A DNA stretch of 64,000 bases from NCBI RefSeq assembly GCF_028736175.1, contig NZ_CP117880.1:4278001-4342000 (forward strand), in the 5' to 3' direction. A program made the position numbers and the translations under genes. The DNA comes from Sphingobacterium oryzagri. Its GTDB lineage: Bacteria; Bacteroidota; Bacteroidia; Sphingobacteriales; Sphingobacteriaceae. The notes under the pieces are model-generated. The model saw only the letters and a list, made by a program, of their open reading frames with translations. It made no database searches and had not been told where the DNA came from. This document shows, one piece after another, positions 49,955 through 59,367 of this stretch. Within the stretch, counting starts at the first letter, position 1; the number at the start of each line of letters is the position of its first letter.

Positions 49955-52864
49955 ATGAAGCATAAATTTTCCACGGTTTTACTGAGCGTGCTCGCTTTTA
50001 CGGGCGCTTACGCGCAAGAAAACAAAACCCCATTAAAATGGCAAGATATTCCGGGTTGGAGTTATTTTCGCACAACAGCAACAGCTATTTCACCCGACGG
50101 CAAATGGATAGCTTACCAAGCCGGGCCAACACAAGGTGACCTTACGCTGACCTTAAAAAACACCGAAAACACAACGGCATTTAACTACAAAATTGGTGGA
50201 GAAGGCAGCTCGGTGCTCTATAATGAAGATGGTCGTTACCTAGCTTTTCTGGAAGCACCTGATTTCAAAACGATTAAAAGCAACGAGAAGGCAAAGAAAC
50301 CTTCGAGCAAAAAACTACGCGTGGTTTCCTTGAAAGATACCGCATCCACCGTGTTTGACAAGGTGCAGCAATTTGATTTTTCGAAAGAAAACGGCAAATG
50401 GCTGGCCATTCGCTTTGAGTCTGCTCCTGGACCAAAAAACGAACAAGCGGGCAAAGGAAATGACTTACTTTTATACAACCTCGATAACAAGCAAAAATTT
50501 AATCTGGGTAACGTCAGCGATTATGCATTCAATAAAAGTGGCGAATTCATAGCTTACACGGTAGATGCTACAGGTAAAAATGGCAATGGCATATTTTTGT
50601 TGAACTTGCAAACGGGTCTGACCTCGGTGATCCAAAACGACGATGCTTCGTTCTCAAAAATCAACTGGAACAAAGAAGGCACGGCTTTTTCGCTGTTAAA
50701 ATCGAAAGAAAATAAAGATTACAAAACGCCAATCTATACGTTGATCGGCGTCAAAAATCTGCAAGCAAAAGCTCCTGAAGTCCATTCTTACTCGGGCTTA
50801 CAGGCACAACAGATTTCCGCGGGCTATGGCATCAGCGAAAACACTGTTCCGTTTTGGAGCAAAGATCTAAGCACCATCTTCTTTGGCATCGCCAAGATTG
50901 AGAAGAAAGAGGATAAAAAAGATGACAGCAAAGAAAAATCGCCAGATGTTCAGGTGGACAGCTTGGCAAGCACCGCAAAAACCAAAAGTCCGATAGATAG
51001 CGCCGCCAGCAGAAAGGATTCTACCGACACAAAAATCGCGGCAACTGATCCGAAGAAAAATGCACAGCAGAAAAAAGATCTGGAAAAGCCAGATATGATT
51101 ATCTGGAACTGGCAGGACAAACGCTTGCAATCTTCGCAGCGTGTACAACTGGAATCGGATAAGCGATTTACTATCTTGAGCGCCTGGCAGGTTGCTGCTG
51201 ATAAATTTGTATCGCTTTCCGACAGCAGTCTAAAAGCGATCTATCTGGCACCAAACCAACTCATTGGGTATGGTTTAGATTTTACGCCATATGAGTATAT
51301 TTCCAACCTCGATGGCCAAAGTTACGCAGACTTATACATCGTCGATGTTAAGACCGGCAATCGTAAACTTGCTATAGAAAAACTCTACCTCAACGCAAGC
51401 CGTACGTTACGCTTCTCGCCAACATCTACACACCTGCTATATTATAGCGACGGTGACTTTCAAATCTTGGATGTGAAAACGCTGGCGAAAACCAATATCA
51501 GCAAAAACATCCCCGCCTCCTTTGTCGATATGTTTGACGACCACAACGTAACCAAACCTTCAACCGGCACCTACGGATGGGCGGAAGATGGCCGTTATGT
51601 GTTATTAAAAGACAATTTCGATCTTTGGAAAGTTTCCTTTGATGGCAAATCTGTCACGAAACTGACCAACGACTGGGCTAAACAGCAGTGGACCAGCACA
51701 TCGTACAGCAATATTTACCCAGACGACGAAAATATTGATTTATCCAAAGATCAATATTTCGGAATCTTAAATATCGCGACCAAACAGACCGGGATTGCGC
51801 TGCTCCCTGCGAAAAGCAACAAGATGGAGGTCTTAAAAATGGACGATGTCTATACCAGTTCTGTCAAGAAAGTGAAAAAAGCAAATACGTTGTTTTACAC
51901 TACACAGTCGAGCACCATTGCTCCAGAACTGTTCATCAGTCATGACAACAGGCTGAAAACAGCGACTAAGCTGTTAAGTGACAGCAACAAACATGTGCTC
52001 TCGGCCGGCAGCAAATTAATTAGCTATGTAAGCGATCACGGCGACACCTTGCAAGCCGTACTTTACTTGCCAGCAAATTACGAAGAAGGAAAATCTTACC
52101 CGACCATCACGTATATCTACGAGCGTTTAACAGACAATAAAAATACGTATTCTCAACCGGCTTTTCCAGGCGGTGGTTTTAATCGTGCGATGTATACCAG
52201 CAATGGTTATGCCGTGCTGATGCCTGACATCAAGTATAAAATGAACGATCCGGGCATGTCTGCGGTAGCTTGTGTCGTTCCGGCTGTCAAAGCTGCCGTG
52301 GCCACAGGCATTGTTGATGAAAAAAACGTAGCGATTCACGGTCATTCTTGGGGCGGTTATCAAACATCTTTCCTTATTACGCAAACCGATATATTTAAAG
52401 CCGCTGTCGCCGGTGCTCCGCTCACAAATATGATTTCTATGTACTCGCTGATCTACTGGAATACGGGCTCGGCCAATCAAAGTATTTTTGAATCGAGTCA
52501 AGGCAGGTTCACCTCCGGTTATTGGGATAATTGGGATGCGTATGCGCGCAATTCGCCTATTTTCCATATCAAAAAGGTGAAAACACCGCTGATTATTTTG
52601 CATAATGATAAGGATGGTGCGGTAGATTATACGCAAGGTATCGAATATTTTAACGGTTTACGCCGATTAAATAAACCGGTGGTTATGCTAACCTACAACG
52701 GCGAAAATCACGGTTTGCGAAAAGAAGTCAACCAAAAAGATTATGCGGTACGCATGATGGAGTATTTTGACCATTACCTGAAAGGGAAAGATGCTCCGGA
52801 CTGGTGGGCCAAAGGAATAGATTATATTGATCTATCCAAACATTTAGAAGAGCGGGCTTTTTAA
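49955..52864 (+). CDS. S9 family prolyl-oligopeptidase-like serine peptidase, exported
   Basis: A 969-residue periplasmic peptidase. Signal peptide (1-20, GAYAQ), then a beta-propeller-type domain (about 30-640) that contains a Lys/Asp/Ser-rich disordered insert (about 310-375). The C-terminal alpha/beta-hydrolase domain (about 690-960) carries the catalytic triad: Ser798 in GHSWGGY, Asp887 in HNDKDGAVDY, His919 in ENHGL. It resembles the dipeptidyl-peptidase IV/acylaminoacyl-peptidase group. No neighbours on the same strand; a hairpin follows at 52909. Confidence 0.93.
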   Translation: MKHKFSTVLLSVLAFTGAYAQENKTPLKWQDIPGWSYFRTTATAISPDGKWIAYQAGPTQGDLTLTLKNTENTTAFNYKIGGEGSSVLYNEDGRYLAFLEAPDFKTIKSNEKAKKPSSKKLRVVSLKDTASTVFDKVQQFDFSKENGKWLAIRFESAPGPKNEQAGKGNDLLLYNLDNKQKFNLGNVSDYAFNKSGEFIAYTVDATGKNGNGIFLLNLQTGLTSVIQNDDASFSKINWNKEGTAFSLLKSKENKDYKTPIYTLIGVKNLQAKAPEVHSYSGLQAQQISAGYGISENTVPFWSKDLSTIFFGIAKIEKKEDKKDDSKEKSPDVQVDSLASTAKTKSPIDSAASRKDSTDTKIAATDPKKNAQQKKDLEKPDMIIWNWQDKRLQSSQRVQLESDKRFTILSAWQVAADKFVSLSDSSLKAIYLAPNQLIGYGLDFTPYEYISNLDGQSYADLYIVDVKTGNRKLAIEKLYLNASRTLRFSPTSTHLLYYSDGDFQILDVKTLAKTNISKNIPASFVDMFDDHNVTKPSTGTYGWAEDGRYVLLKDNFDLWKVSFDGKSVTKLTNDWAKQQWTSTSYSNIYPDDENIDLSKDQYFGILNIATKQTGIALLPAKSNKMEVLKMDDVYTSSVKKVKKANTLFYTTQSSTIAPELFISHDNRLKTATKLLSDSNKHVLSAGSKLISYVSDHGDTLQAVLYLPANYEEGKSYPTITYIYERLTDNKNTYSQPAFPGGGFNRAMYTSNGYAVLMPDIKYKMNDPGMSAVACVVPAVKAAVATGIVDEKNVAIHGHSWGGYQTSFLITQTDIFKAAVAGAPLTNMISMYSLIYWNTGSANQSIFESSQGRFTSGYWDNWDAYARNSPIFHIKKVKTPLIILHNDKDGAVDYTQGIEYFNGLRRLNKPVVMLTYNGENHGLRKEVNQKDYAVRMMEYFDHYLKGKDAPDWWAKGIDYIDLSKHLEERAF

Positions 52865-53183
52865 AACAATGCCGGCGTTAGACCGTATATGGTTTATGCA
52901 CAGCACAAAACAAGGCTTACTCGGCGTTCCGAGTAAGCCTTGTTGTTTATTGACCACTTTGTTTGTGAGTAACATGGGTAGAACGTCTTGATCCTCTACG
53001 ATAGTATTTGGTGAATTTGTTTTTTCTGGTAAAATAGTACTTATAAATTTATTGATTTGCTGAGGTTAGACCATATACGTTTGAAAATGGATTGGCGAAA
53101 ACAGAAAGTACAAGTAATCTCTACATTTAATCTTATAAGCAACCAAAAATGCGGATTAAAGGCCAACATCTGAATAATAGCAA
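52865..53183. other. Intergenic region between converging genes, no gene seen
   Basis: A 319-bp gap. Besides the hairpin at 52909-52944, a short direct repeat GTTAGACC(G/A)TATA occurs at about 52878 and 53065. No coding frame or RNA gene is supported. Confidence 0.6.
52909..52944. terminator. Hairpin between the S9 peptidase and DUF4369 genes
   Basis: A perfect 16-bp stem AACAAGGCTTACTCGG (52909-52924)/CCGAGTAAGCCTTGTT (52929-52944), loop CGTT. It is followed by GTTTATT on the plus side and TTTG on the minus side. Confidence 0.75.
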
Positions 53184-54272
53184 CTACAGGTTTTCCCTGA
53201 TAATCCCTTCATAATCGACTAAGCGAGCTTGTTTGTATCCTTCGATTCGCCTGATCACTCTGCCATATTCATCTGTGAATACAATCAGCGGTAGGCCCCG
53301 AAAATTGTACTTAAAATATAAAAAATCTACAGAAGTTTTATCCACAACAAACTGCGGCCAAGATGGTCGATAAAGTTGTAAAGAAGCTTTCCAATTTAAG
53401 CGATCTTTTTCTGTCGATATGTGCGAAAAGTATACCAACTCGTTTCCAGCATAGCGATGCGCTAAACTATCCAAATAAGGATTTTCTTGCAAAAACGGAG
53501 CCATCACATAGCCGCGAAAAGCAAGTATATTAAGCGCCGCACGCCTGTCTACATCCTGAACCAAGCCCACACGTGCACTAGCCAATGTAAAACTACTAGG
53601 TGCATCTGCATCGAAAAATGCTGATAAAATACGACCATAAAAACTCGCTTTAGCATCGGGAGAGAACAACTCAAATAAGTTTTTGAGATCCGATTTATCA
53701 AATGCTGTTCGATTATTAAACAGGCAACCAACAAAAAATTTGGAATCATTGTGCTCCAGTATACGTTTTCGATAATCCGCTAGTATCTTATCATATTCCA
53801 CATTACCACTGAGTTTAAGGTTAGGATATTGCCTTACCAATCTATTTTCATATCCATCTTTATCAACGCGTGCGTAGTAGCCCGCATTAGCACCTTTTTC
53901 ATCTTCTTCTTCAAACTCGGCTAATTTTGTCATATCATCTTCAACAAAAAACCAGTTGTGAAATGATTTTCTACTATTGCCAAACGGAAATCGTAACAAC
54001 GCCTTTTTATCCCGATCCTCGTCGAAATACTGAATCCCCATCAACCTACTTTTGATCTTATCTTTTGCTATGTTAAACTCGAAATGCCCCCCTTTAATAA
54101 CCGTGGAGTCCACCACGTTAGAAGAATACGTATCCAGCAAAAAGATCGTTTGATCCGGCAAAGAAAGCCCTTCAGCAATAATTTGATAGCTATCCGGTAC
54201 TTTTTTCGCGCAACCGCTGCTTAGCAGCAACAGGCATAACACGGTAATCGATGAACTAACAGTACAACGCAT
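53184..54272 (-). CDS. Lipoprotein with DUF4369-like and thioredoxin-like domains, CxxC lost
   Basis: A 362-residue lipoprotein: lipobox LSSGC (Cys21), a DUF4369-like N-terminal domain (about 28-100, YQIIAEGLSLPDQTIFLLD), a helical middle (about 150-225), and a thioredoxin/AhpC-like C-terminal domain (about 225-362). The thioredoxin part keeps LQENPYLDSL after the active-site position and the cis-Pro strand NFRGLPLIVFTDEYGRVI. At the usual CxxC the sequence is MAPF (257-260), so no disulfide chemistry is possible. The start at 54272 makes the lipoprotein signal. In-frame ATGs at 54299 and 54347 exist but would spoil it. Function unknown. Confidence 0.8.
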   Translation of the reverse strand: MRCTVSSSITVLCLLLLSSGCAKKVPDSYQIIAEGLSLPDQTIFLLDTYSSNVVDSTVIKGGHFEFNIAKDKIKSRLMGIQYFDEDRDKKALLRFPFGNSRKSFHNWFFVEDDMTKLAEFEEEDEKGANAGYYARVDKDGYENRLVRQYPNLKLSGNVEYDKILADYRKRILEHNDSKFFVGCLFNNRTAFDKSDLKNLFELFSPDAKASFYGRILSAFFDADAPSSFTLASARVGLVQDVDRRAALNILAFRGYVMAPFLQENPYLDSLAHRYAGNELVYFSHISTEKDRLNWKASLQLYRPSWPQFVVDKTSVDFLYFKYNFRGLPLIVFTDEYGRVIRRIEGYKQARLVDYEGIIRENL

Positions 54273-54833
54273 CGTGATTGCTGGCAAGTAGCGAAACATC
54301 CTCTTTCCATTTGTTTCTATCCAAATACATATTGATAGGCTGTTCATAAAATATCGATTATTAGCATTTACCTATTTGTTTGGCGGCGTAGCTTAAACAG
54401 CCATATCCACAAAACACTTACAACTCAACTACCGTATCGCTAAACAATAAACCATACTATAAAAATAAACATATATTCATCACAAAACAAAAAGAATTTC
54501 TCTACAAGAAATTATAACGATAATCGAAACGACTATTATACTTACATTAGCAAATCTCTTCCATAGCCGTCGTTACAGTAGTGAAGAGTCTGATTCTTCA
54601 TTTATCTATCAGGCAACTATCGGCAGTTTACGCTAACTAACCACCAATCCTCTACAAGAAATGTTACAAAACGAAATTTCGTAATTTATAATAATTTCAA
54701 ACAAGAATGCGATTTCAACAAAAAAACACCATTTATTTACCAATAAACCAATTACTATCTATTTTTCTTATAAAATCAATAAAAAAATATGTTTTTTATT
54801 CATATATTAGCAACCAAATATTTTGAGGAGAAA
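54273..54833. other. AT-rich intergenic region upstream of gltB
   Basis: About 560 bp between divergent genes. CTCTACAAGAAAT occurs twice (about 54499 and 54650). The last 170 bp are extremely AT-rich. No clear -33/-7 pair was found, and no gene or RNA is supported. The region presumably holds the gltBD promoter. Confidence 0.55.
54825..54830 (+). promoter_or_regulatory. Shine-Dalgarno-like GAGGAG before gltB
   Basis: GAGGAG lies three bases before the ATG at 54834, and none precedes the upstream ATG at 54789. It supports 54834 as the start, though the spacing is tight. Confidence 0.5.
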
Positions 54834-57800
54834 ATGATAAACGAAAGATTACCGGAACAAGGGCTGTACAACCCCGACTTTGAGCACGATGCCTGTGGAG
54901 TAGGTTTTGTAGCGCACATCAAAGGTCAAAAGTCGCACCAGCAGGTCAAAGATGCATTAACCATGTTAGAAAACATGGAGCATCGAGGTGCTTGTGGCTG
55001 TGATCCAGAGAGTGGTGATGGTGCTGGTATTATGATCCAGCTACCCCATGAATTTTTATGGGAAGAATGTATCAACTTAGGTATTCAACTGGAAGAGCCA
55101 GGATATTACGGCACGGGCATGGTTTTTCTTCCTAAAGAAGAAGATCTAAACGCTATTTGCCGTACAGCAATTATAGAAGCCACGGAAGGCAGAGGCATGA
55201 AGTTTTTAGGTTTCCGCGCGGTGCCGGTAAACCGTGATGGCATCGGCCCGACAGCTTTAAGCGCTGAGCCAGAAATCGTGCAGTTTTTTGTTTCCCGCCC
55301 AGACGGCGTTTCTACGACAGAAGATTTCGAGCGTAAGCTGTTTGTCTTAAGACGCTTTATCATTCAAAAAGTAAAACAACACCAAGAATACCCGCTGCCA
55401 CTCTATATCGCATCGCTTTCTTGTAAAACCATTATATACAAAGGTCAGTTAACGACCTACCAAGTAGGCACGTATTACGACGATCTAAAAGATCCGCGTG
55501 TGGTATCTGCATTCGGACTGGTTCACTCCCGTTTCTCCACAAACACCTTTCCGTCTTGGTCACTGGCGCAGCCGTTTCGCAACATTGCGCACAACGGTGA
55601 GATCAATACCTTAACCGGAAACCTGAACTGGTTTTACGCCGGTGCACGTGCCTTATCTTCGCCCTACTTCTCCGAAGAAGAAATGCAAATTTTACTACCC
55701 GTTGTTGATCGCGGACAATCCGATTCGGCTTGTTTGGATAATGTCGTAGAACTTCTTTTGCATAGCGGCCGTAGTTTGCCACACGTCATGTTGATGTTGG
55801 TGCCCGAAGCATGGGACGGTAACACGCAAATGGATCCGCTAAAACGCGCATTCTACGAATACCACGCCACGTTGATGGAACCTTGGGACGGCCCTGCCGC
55901 TCTTTGTTTCACAGACGGCAAGACAATTGGTGCAACATTAGACCGCAACGGCTTACGTCCGTTACGCTTTGCCATCACCTCTGACGATCGCGTTATCGTG
56001 GCTTCAGAAGCTGGTGCGCTGCCTATACCCGAAAGCTTAATCATCAAAAAAGGACGTCAGCAGCCGGGTAAAATCTTTGTCGTTGATATGGAGAAAGGCG
56101 AAATCCGCTCAGACGAAGAGGTGAAAGGCGAATTGATTCGTCAACAACCGTACAGCGAATGGTTAGACAATTACAAAATCCGTATGGATGAATTGGAAGA
56201 GCCACGCGTAACGTATACCTATCTCAAAAAAGAATCTGTATTCCGATACCAACAGGCATTCGGTTATTCTCGTGAAGATCTCGAAACGATATTAACTCCA
56301 ATGGCGTTGACCGGTTACGAACCGATTGGTTCGATGGGAACAGATGTACCGCTGGCGATTCTTTCCGACCAGCCGCAACATCTTTCCAGCTACTTCAAGC
56401 AGTTCTTCGCTCAGGTAACTAATCCGCCGATCGACCCGATCCGCGAGCGTTTGGTGATGAGCTTGGCTACCTTTATCGGCAATGCCGGCAACATCCTGAT
56501 CGAAGACAAAAAATTCTGCCATTGCGTAACGTTAGAACATCCGATCCTCACATCGAGCGAACTCGAGAAATTGCGTTCTATTGATACCGGTATCTTCCAG
56601 GCAAAAACATTACAGCTATATTTTAAAGCGGATGGCAAAGAAGGCTCCTTGGAAGCCGGTCTGGAAAGACTATGTCGCTATGCAGACGATGCCGTGCGTG
56701 ATGGTTTTGAAGTCATTATCTTATCCGATCGGGCTATCGATTCGCAACATGCCGCCATCCCTTCTATCCTGGCGATTTCAGCGGTACACCATCACCTTAT
56801 CAAAACAGGAAACCGCGGCGCTGTAGGCCTTGTTGTGGAAGCTGGCGACGTTTGGGAAGTACATCACTTTGCTTGCTTATTAGCATTTGGCGCCACAGCG
56901 ATCAATCCGTATATGGCACTTGCCTCTATCCGTACCATGAAAGAGCTTGGACAAATCGAAACGGATTTGGTATGGGATGATTTAAAGAAAAATTATGTGA
57001 AAGCGATCTGCGCAGGCTTGCTAAAGATATTCTCTAAAATGGGAATTTCTACGCTGCAATCCTACCATGGTGCGCAAATATTCGAAGTCTTGGGTATCGA
57101 TAAATCTGTTGTAGATGATTATTTCTGCGGCTCGGTATCGCGTATCGGCGGACTTAAACTGGATGATATTGCTACAGAGGCATTATCGAAACACTGGCGA
57201 GCTTTTGGCGAGTCACGTGTCGAGAAAAAACTCTTACCAGAAGGCGGATTATATCAGTGGAAACGTCGTGGCGAAGGACACCTTTGGAGCCCGGAAACCG
57301 TGCACTTGCTACAAAAAGCGTGTCGTACGACAGATTATAACTCGTATAAACAATATGCATCCATTATCAACAACCAAAAAGAGCGCATGTTCACGCTTCG
57401 CGGTTTGTTAGATTTTGCAAAACATAGAACACCCGTTCCAATCGATCAGGTCGAACCGATCGAAAATATTATGAAGCGGTTCGCTACCGGTGCTATGTCC
57501 ATGGGATCGATCTCTACGGAAGCACATAGTACCCTAGCTATTGCGATGAACCGCATCGGCGCAAAGAGCAACACGGGCGAAGGAGGTGAAGATGCTGCAC
57601 GTTTTACGCGTTTGCCAAATGGCGACTCGATGCGTTCTGCGATCAAACAGGTTGCATCCGCACGTTTCGGTGTAACTTCTCATTATCTGACGGAGGCTGA
57701 TGAAATCCAGATCAAAATGGCGCAAGGCGCAAAGCCAGGTGAAGGCGGACAGCTACCTGGCCATAAAGTAAATGATTTTATTGCCCGTTTGCGTCACGCA

Positions 57801-59348
57801 ACACCTGGTGTCGGATTGATTTCGCCACCACCACACCATGATATCTACTCGATCGAAGATTTAGCACAATTAATCTTTGACCTTAAAAATGCAAACCGCG
57901 CCGCGCGAATCAACGTAAAGCTTGTCTCTAAAGCTGGTGTCGGTACGATTGCGGCCGGTGTAGCCAAAGCACACGCCGACGTGATTTTGATCGCCGGCTA
58001 CGATGGTGGTACAGGTGCATCGCCGATCAGCTCGATCAAACATGCGGGTTTACCTTGGGAACTAGGTTTGGCCGAAGCGCATCAAACCTTGGTACAAAAT
58101 AAATTGCGTAGTCGTGTCGTGCTTCAGGCAGACGGACAGATGAAAACTGGTCGTGATATCGTTATCGCCACCTTGTTAGGGGCTGAAGAATGGGGCGTAG
58201 CTACCGCAGCCTTAGTTGCTGGCGGCTGTATCATGATGCGCAAATGTCACTTGAATACCTGTCCGGTGGGTGTGGCAACACAAGATCCGGAATTGCAAAA
58301 ACTATTCTCCGGTAAACCCGAGGATATCGTGAACTTGTTCCGTTTCTTAGCCGAAGAAATCCGCGAAATTATGGCACAGCTTGGATTCCGCACCATTAAC
58401 GAAATGGTGGGTCGTGCGCAGTTCCTTAAAAAACGGGAAAACATCGATCATTGGAAAGCTTCGAAAATCGATTTCTCCAAAGTGCTTTACGTAGCAAGAA
58501 ACGAACCGTCTGAAAGCTTGCATAATACGCAAGAGCAAGACCACGGCATGAGCATGATCTTAGACTGGGGCTTGTTAAAACAGGCTAAATCGGCTTTAGA
58601 CACCAAAACACCTGCGTTCGGCACATTCAAGGTTAAAAATACAGACCGCACGATTGGCACAATGCTATCCAACGAAATATCAAAAGTTTACGGTGCCGAT
58701 GGCTTGCCTGATAACACGATCAACTTTAAGTTTGAAGGTTCGGCAGGACAATCGTTTGGTGCCTTTGGCGCAAAAGGCTTGTCGTTTGAACTGGAAGGCG
58801 AAGCCAATGACTACGTTGGTAAAGGTTTATCCGGCGCGCAACTGGCCATTTACCCAACAGCAGATAGTCCATTGACCGCCCATGAGAATATCATTATTGG
58901 TAACGTAGCGCTCTACGGCGCAACGTCAGGACATTTATTTATCAACGGTATGGCGGGCGAACGTTTTGCCGTGCGTAACTCGGGTGCAACCGCCGTCGTA
59001 GAAGGAATTGGCGATCACGGATGTGAATACATGACCGGCGGCCGGGCCTTAATCCTCGGACCTACAGGTCGTAATTTTGCGGCAGGTATGAGCGGCGGTA
59101 TCGCTTGGATATATGATATCTCCGGCACATTCCGCGACAACTGCAACCAGGAGATGGTAGATCTTGATCCGCTTGACACGGAAGATGAAAACACGATCAT
59201 TGCCTTATTGAAACGTCATATCAACCTGACTAACAGCGAGCGCGCGAACGGCATTTTACAAAATTGGGCAAGCGAGAAAAATAGATTTATCAAGGTATTC
59301 CCGAGAGAGTACAAGAATGTGTTACGTAAAAAATTAGTTGAAGCTTAA
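54834..59348 (+). CDS. gltB: Glutamate synthase large subunit
   Basis: A 1504-residue enzyme. Residues 1-20 are a short propeptide; Cys21 in HDACGVGF becomes the N-terminal nucleophile of the class II glutaminase domain (to about 420). The central domain follows (about 460-780), then the FMN-binding synthase domain with GAKSNTGEGGEDAARF, KPGEGGQLPGHKV and DGGTGASP. The 3Fe-4S cysteines lie in CIMMRKCHLNTCPVG, and the C-terminal GXGXG beta-helix domain includes NSGATAVVEGIGDHGCEYM. It makes two glutamates from glutamine and 2-oxoglutarate, with electrons from GltD. The upstream ATG at 54789 would add 15 residues before the propeptide and is rejected. Confidence 0.96.
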   Translation: MINERLPEQGLYNPDFEHDACGVGFVAHIKGQKSHQQVKDALTMLENMEHRGACGCDPESGDGAGIMIQLPHEFLWEECINLGIQLEEPGYYGTGMVFLPKEEDLNAICRTAIIEATEGRGMKFLGFRAVPVNRDGIGPTALSAEPEIVQFFVSRPDGVSTTEDFERKLFVLRRFIIQKVKQHQEYPLPLYIASLSCKTIIYKGQLTTYQVGTYYDDLKDPRVVSAFGLVHSRFSTNTFPSWSLAQPFRNIAHNGEINTLTGNLNWFYAGARALSSPYFSEEEMQILLPVVDRGQSDSACLDNVVELLLHSGRSLPHVMLMLVPEAWDGNTQMDPLKRAFYEYHATLMEPWDGPAALCFTDGKTIGATLDRNGLRPLRFAITSDDRVIVASEAGALPIPESLIIKKGRQQPGKIFVVDMEKGEIRSDEEVKGELIRQQPYSEWLDNYKIRMDELEEPRVTYTYLKKESVFRYQQAFGYSREDLETILTPMALTGYEPIGSMGTDVPLAILSDQPQHLSSYFKQFFAQVTNPPIDPIRERLVMSLATFIGNAGNILIEDKKFCHCVTLEHPILTSSELEKLRSIDTGIFQAKTLQLYFKADGKEGSLEAGLERLCRYADDAVRDGFEVIILSDRAIDSQHAAIPSILAISAVHHHLIKTGNRGAVGLVVEAGDVWEVHHFACLLAFGATAINPYMALASIRTMKELGQIETDLVWDDLKKNYVKAICAGLLKIFSKMGISTLQSYHGAQIFEVLGIDKSVVDDYFCGSVSRIGGLKLDDIATEALSKHWRAFGESRVEKKLLPEGGLYQWKRRGEGHLWSPETVHLLQKACRTTDYNSYKQYASIINNQKERMFTLRGLLDFAKHRTPVPIDQVEPIENIMKRFATGAMSMGSISTEAHSTLAIAMNRIGAKSNTGEGGEDAARFTRLPNGDSMRSAIKQVASARFGVTSHYLTEADEIQIKMAQGAKPGEGGQLPGHKVNDFIARLRHATPGVGLISPPPHHDIYSIEDLAQLIFDLKNANRAARINVKLVSKAGVGTIAAGVAKAHADVILIAGYDGGTGASPISSIKHAGLPWELGLAEAHQTLVQNKLRSRVVLQADGQMKTGRDIVIATLLGAEEWGVATAALVAGGCIMMRKCHLNTCPVGVATQDPELQKLFSGKPEDIVNLFRFLAEEIREIMAQLGFRTINEMVGRAQFLKKRENIDHWKASKIDFSKVLYVARNEPSESLHNTQEQDHGMSMILDWGLLKQAKSALDTKTPAFGTFKVKNTDRTIGTMLSNEISKVYGADGLPDNTINFKFEGSAGQSFGAFGAKGLSFELEGEANDYVGKGLSGAQLAIYPTADSPLTAHENIIIGNVALYGATSGHLFINGMAGERFAVRNSGATAVVEGIGDHGCEYMTGGRALILGPTGRNFAAGMSGGIAWIYDISGTFRDNCNQEMVDLDPLDTEDENTIIALLKRHINLTNSERANGILQNWASEKNRFIKVFPREYKNVLRKKLVEA

Positions 59349-59353
59349 TATAC

Positions 59354-59359
59354 AGGAGG
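59354..59359 (+). promoter_or_regulatory. Canonical Shine-Dalgarno AGGAGG before gltD
   Basis: AGGAGG stands eight bases before the ATG at 59368 and decides the start over the TTG at 59338. A perfect site like this is unusual in Bacteroidota. Confidence 0.8.
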
Positions 59360-59367
59360 GAACAGTC

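Noticed and set aside
54789..54833. Earlier ATG for gltB
   Set aside because: It would add 15 hydrophobic residues before the propeptide. The GAGGAG site and the family pattern (Cys about 20 residues from the start) support 54834.
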